A DNA stretch of 64,000 nucleotides, taken from the NCBI GenBank assembly GCA_027484425.1, contig JAIXSZ010000081.1, forward strand, positions 1 through 64,000. The letters run 5' to 3'. Positions 61,324 to 64,000 of this stretch are shown piece after piece. Numbering within the stretch: position 1 is the first letter of the stretch; each line of letters starts with the position of its first letter. The DNA comes from Sphingobacteriales bacterium (GTDB taxonomy: Bacteria; Bacteroidota; Bacteroidia; Chitinophagales; Chitinophagaceae). Position numbers and translations under genes: made by a program. The notes below the pieces were generated by a model, which was not told the origin of the DNA, did not search any database, and saw nothing but the letters and a program-made list of their open reading frames with translations.

Positions 61324-61839
61324 TTATTCTGGTAAGAGAACGCTGTTAATGACGTGGATCACACCATTGCTTGCTTCTAAGTCAGTAGCTGTTACAGTAG
61401 CTTTTCCGCCTTTTGCGTCAGTCAACACCACTTTACCATTTACTACAGAGGCTTTTAAATCACCACCACCAACTGTTTTTAGTGTTACAGAACCATTTCC
61501 TTTTTTAATGGCTGCTAGCACCGCCTTAGCATCCAATTTGCCGGCAACTACATGGTACGTAAGAATGCTAGCAAGTTTTGCTTTGTTTTCTGGTTTAAGC
61601 AAAGTTGCTACTGTGCCAGCAGGTAATTTGTCGAATGCAGCATTAGTAGGTGCAAATACTGTAAGCGGCCCTTTGGTTTTCAGCGTGGTAACGAGATCTG
61701 CCGCTTTCACAGCAGCAACCAGGGTTGTGTGATCTTTTGAAGACGATGCAACGTCAACGATGTCTTTTGATTGTGCCATAACATTGCTGGCAACAAAAGT
61801 GGCTGTTACAAACAGCGCGATTTTTTTAATTGTGTTCAT
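61324..61839 (-). CDS. Fasciclin-domain protein
   Basis: A 171-residue exported protein: signal peptide (MNTIKKIALFVTATFV ... VMAQ) and one FAS1 domain (~30-170). The domain has the H1 box LTVFAPTNAAFDKLPAGTV in pieces (TVFAPTNAAFDKLP) and the H2 box GVIHVINSVLLP, with YHVVAGKLDA between. Bacterial FAS1 proteins act in cell adhesion or stress; this one contains no membrane anchor. Lys-rich and small, it is probably secreted into the periplasm or medium. It lies downstream of blh on the same strand, 65 bases apart. Confidence 0.92.
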   Translation of the reverse strand: MNTIKKIALFVTATFVASNVMAQSKDIVDVASSSKDHTTLVAAVKAADLVTTLKTKGPLTVFAPTNAAFDKLPAGTVATLLKPENKAKLASILTYHVVAGKLDAKAVLAAIKKGNGSVTLKTVGGGDLKASVVNGKVVLTDAKGGKATVTATDLEASNGVIHVINSVLLPE

Positions 61840-61904
61840 TTTACTTGTTTTAATTGATTAAGAAAATTCTTGATTGTTTTTGTTATTAAAAAAATATTTG
61901 CTAT

Positions 61905-62843
61905 TTACTTCACTGCCAGATTATTGATTCTTATTCGATTGTACATATCGTGCATGACTAACATGTGCGGCGTAGTAAGCACTGCCAGCCCCAAAAAAGG
62001 ATAAATAACAGTAGAACTACCTGCAAAAAACAAGTAACCTACTACCCCAAATATTGCAATACCGCCGATAGCAATGGAGCTGTAAAAAAGCATTTTCTGT
62101 GCAATTAACATTGGTGAAATATCTTCGTTTTTGCGCAGGTACCCTACAATATTTTTTAAAGAAAATAGAGAATGCCAGGCGACAAAATAAAATGTAAAAC
62201 CAAGCAGCAAAGGCAAATTGAATAGTATAAACACCATACTAGCGAAGCCAATGAGAAAGCGATCCTTGCCTAGAAAGACAGATGCTCCGTTTTTTAACAG
62301 GTACAAAAACAAACTACTGAAAAAGACCAAGACTAGAAACGACATTAGGTAATACCTTCTCTCACCAAGCCAGTCTATAACCCCACTATTTTTTAGGCCA
62401 ATATCGAATGGCTGCAGCAGCAGTTGTACCTCATCAAAGTGACTCAATAGTATAATAGAAATAATGAGTATACCATAACTACTCACCAACAACTTCCCAA
62501 GGACTGAATTCACATTTATAAAGCTTAAATCAGTTTCTCCGAAATGATAAGCTGACAACAGAACAAACAAAATGCCACCCACTATAGGGAATAACCATAG
62601 TAATGCACCAAACGCTGAAAGCATACCTACGTAAACAACAAGGAATCGCAATTTCGAAAATGATTTTTTTTCTTCGCTAGCTGTTCTTCCTGCTACTAAC
62701 AAGTCTGCCGCACCATGCGGTATGCCTAACACAAGAATACCGGAGAAGAACAAATAATATTGTATTTGCTCAGGTATTGGATAATAAAATAGCTGACAGA
62801 CAACTGCGATGAATCCGACAATAAAAAATACAATACGTATCAT
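61905..62843 (-). CDS. blh: Brp/Blh-family beta-carotene 15,15'-dioxygenase
   Basis: A 312-residue membrane protein with about nine helices and the conserved His blocks of Blh: GIPHGAADLLV (~40-50), YHFGETDLSF (~98-107), WHSLFSLKN (~228) and LTTPHMLVMHDMYNR (~290-304). The enzyme cleaves beta-carotene into two retinals. It lies directly downstream of the rhodopsin gene on the same strand, the usual arrangement for proteorhodopsin-bearing Bacteroidota, although a terminator hairpin stands between them, which may lower its expression relative to rhodopsin. Confidence 0.95.
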   Translation of the reverse strand: MIRIVFFIVGFIAVVCQLFYYPIPEQIQYYLFFSGILVLGIPHGAADLLVAGRTASEEKKSFSKLRFLVVYVGMLSAFGALLWLFPIVGGILFVLLSAYHFGETDLSFINVNSVLGKLLVSSYGILIISIILLSHFDEVQLLLQPFDIGLKNSGVIDWLGERRYYLMSFLVLVFFSSLFLYLLKNGASVFLGKDRFLIGFASMVFILFNLPLLLGFTFYFVAWHSLFSLKNIVGYLRKNEDISPMLIAQKMLFYSSIAIGGIAIFGVVGYLFFAGSSTVIYPFLGLAVLTTPHMLVMHDMYNRIRINNLAVK

Positions 62844-62923
62844 ACTAGTTATTTAGTTGAGATTATTGACCACCCATTCAGCTACCAATCGTTCTAGCTA
62901 TTGTGTCAAGAGCTCATTAACTG

Positions 62924-62960
62924 AAAATTCGGTGCATCGTTGATAGAACGATGCACCGAA
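62924..62960 (-). terminator. Terminator between rhodopsin and blh
   Basis: A perfect 14-bp stem (62928-62941 with 62947-62960) with a 5-base loop, followed on the minus strand by TTTT. It lies 6 bases after the rhodopsin stop codon. Confidence 0.9.
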
Positions 62961-62966
62961 CTCTGC

Positions 62967-63698
62967 CTACTCCGCTTTTTTGTCAGTCTGAGACAATGCG
63001 TATATAACAAGACCAAAACCAATCTTATTTACTGCATCGCCGATATTGTAGATGATATCCATGGATAAGCCTGAAAATATCTTCATGCCGAATAATCCGC
63101 CTTCAGTACCTGCTATGTAACCGATAGGGTAAATAGCCCAACCCACTAGTACGAACCAAGCAAGCGCTCTGTTTGCTTTTGCCACAGCGGGACCCGCACT
63201 TGCTGCAAGTTTTGCTACCTCACCAAACCATATCAGGTATACGATGTAGAAGTAACCCAGGGAACTAACGAAGCCCCAAACCCAACTCTGTTTTTCTGCT
63301 GGGTAAATAGCTTCTCCGATATAACCGGTCACCAACATAAACACAGATGCTGCAATCAGTCTCCATAGCAAACCGATCTTGGCTCCTGCTTTTTTAGTGA
63401 TCAGATAAAACTCAACACACATCAACGGCACTGTCAGGATCCAGTCAACATAACGGAAAAAAGTGGGCGACTCGTTAGTTGCCAGATTATATTCCCTCAT
63501 GTAGTAATAGTGAACAGCAGCAATAAAGGTGATTAGTCCCGATACCAAAACAGATGTTCGCCATTTTTTGTCGGTATTTGAAACTTCAAAAAAGAAAAAC
63601 ACAGATGCTGCCAGCATGGCCATGCAGCCTACAAAGAAAGTAAACGCAACGTAATTGTTATTGGCTATTGCGTGAATTTCTAGAAACAATGAATACAT
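62967..63698 (-). CDS. Proton-pumping rhodopsin (proteorhodopsin-like, DTE motif)
   Basis: A 243-residue seven-helix rhodopsin. Aligned without gaps to SAR86 proteorhodopsin from conserved anchors, it has His75 (VHYYYMRE) and Asp97-Thr101-Glu108 in RYVDWILTVPLMCVEFYL, the acceptor/donor set of an outward proton pump. Met at the 105 tuning position predicts green absorption. Asp227 and the Schiff-base Lys231 lie in GDAVNKIGFG. Position 152 on helix E is Gly (WVWGFVSS), where proteorhodopsin has Phe; Gly there opens a window for a carotenoid antenna in xanthorhodopsin-type pumps. Blh downstream supplies retinal. The light-driven proton gradient supports energy metabolism. Confidence 0.97.
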   Translation of the reverse strand: MYSLFLEIHAIANNNYVAFTFFVGCMAMLAASVFFFFEVSNTDKKWRTSVLVSGLITFIAAVHYYYMREYNLATNESPTFFRYVDWILTVPLMCVEFYLITKKAGAKIGLLWRLIAASVFMLVTGYIGEAIYPAEKQSWVWGFVSSLGYFYIVYLIWFGEVAKLAASAGPAVAKANRALAWFVLVGWAIYPIGYIAGTEGGLFGMKIFSGLSMDIIYNIGDAVNKIGFGLVIYALSQTDKKAE

Positions 63699-63732
63699 AA
63701 TTTTTATGTTTAATTTTTATGAATAATAACTA

Positions 63733-63897
63733 TTAGAAACAATTTTGATAAAAGACCAACTTCACTGAAACCATACCTCCTTCTTCCTTTAACCCAATTT
63801 CCCAAAAAGTAATTATTACATAATCAACTGGGATTTCGCAGTTTGGGCATCACAACTTGTCTGGAGCCCTAATCATTGAAAAAACTTTATCCTTCAT
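63733..63897 (-). other. Interrupted small open frame in the rhodopsin leader (CPNC motif)
   Basis: A 55-codon frame from ATG at 63897 to TAA at 63733, broken once by TGA (codon at 63850-63852). Without that stop it would read MKDKVFSMIRAPDKL, a stop, then CPNCEIPVDYVIITFWEIG and a further ~19 residues. The CPNC looks like half of a zinc ribbon. A -7 element lies 31 bases upstream. It may be a decayed gene, a leader peptide or chance. Confidence 0.3.
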
Positions 63898-63927
63898 TTT
63901 GTTTAATTTTTTTTCTTCTTTCTTAAA

Positions 63928-63935
63928 CAAAATTA
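63928..63935 (-). promoter_or_regulatory. Candidate -7 element of the rhodopsin transcript
   Basis: TAATTTTG on the minus strand fits TAnnTTTG. TTTG at 63955-63952 is 16 bases upstream, slightly short for a -33. If used, the rhodopsin mRNA has a leader of about 220 bases containing the interrupted small frame. Confidence 0.4.
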
Positions 63936-64000
63936 GGCTATCAATCTCTTGCAAAATCTTTTATATAGTATACCACTATCAATAGAACCTATAAAGTATT

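Overview
The window looks like chromosomal DNA of a member of the Bacteroidota, most likely a Chitinophagaceae-like, free-living aquatic or soil bacterium. This is an inference from several things seen here: type IX secretion (T9SS) C-terminal sorting domains on giant repeat proteins, TonB receptors with N-terminal carboxypeptidase-regulatory domains, a DUF4249/TonB-receptor pair, -7 motifs of the TAnnTTTG type, many short lipoproteins, and a retinal-based phototrophy module. No rRNA, tRNA, CRISPR array, prophage or intact insertion sequence was recognised.

Layout. 1-4.2 kb: the 5' part of a large secreted protein, an orphan C-terminal transketolase half and a family-2 glycosyltransferase. 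4.3-8.2 kb: small secreted or lipoprotein genes, a GNAT acetyltransferase, gcvH-VanZ (start and stop overlapping) and a DUF721/DciA-like gene. 8.3-14.2 kb: glycosyltransferase plus LpxH-like phosphoesterase, a large outer-membrane receptor, and murB. 14.3-16.4 kb: a helix-turn-helix protein whose coding sequence is built partly from DNA repeats. 16.4-20.3 kb: a 1268-residue FG-GAP/Ig-like surface protein. 20.6-27.5 kb: an iron-sulfur (6-4) photolyase, a lipocalin-like lipoprotein, the DUF4249/TonB pair, and a truncated second copy of the photolyase 3' end flanked by double-hairpin elements. 27.6-30.4 kb: an AT-rich pair of secreted-protein genes, one of which carries the protein-glutaminase Cys-His-Asp signature. 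31-43.5 kb: TMTC-like glycosyltransferase, a 1656-residue repeat protein, FemAB/GNAT-like protein, LolC/E-type permease, fabD and an unknown 515-residue protein. 43.6-48.5 kb: an AT-rich island of tiny genes (two DUF1493 paralogues, two paralogous lipoprotein or membrane genes, an orphan HigA, a RelE/antitoxin pair, other lipoproteins). 48.5-54 kb: T9SS-sorted serine hydrolase, YifB/ComM ATPase, a secreted unknown and a multi-pass membrane protein. 54-57.6 kb: siderophore TonB receptor with a PepSY membrane partner. 57.9-63.9 kb: a Crp/Fnr regulator, a palindromic Crp/Fnr-type site, a fusion of a di-iron hydroxylase with a flavin/2Fe-2S reductase, an outer-membrane protein, and on the opposite strand fasciclin protein, Blh beta-carotene dioxygenase and a DTE-type proton-pumping rhodopsin.

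How the genes fit together. Blh makes retinal for the rhodopsin. The nearby self-sufficient hydroxylase fusion belongs to a superfamily that includes carotenoid and sterol hydroxylases, and the rhodopsin has a glycine at the helix-E position linked to carotenoid antenna binding, so a rhodopsin/oxidised-carotenoid module is a testable idea. The TonB receptor plus PepSY protein form an iron-uptake pair. Several short dispersed DNA repeats lie between genes, and some have entered coding sequence or border a gene-fragment duplication. They are the main structure that ordinary gene calls do not explain.
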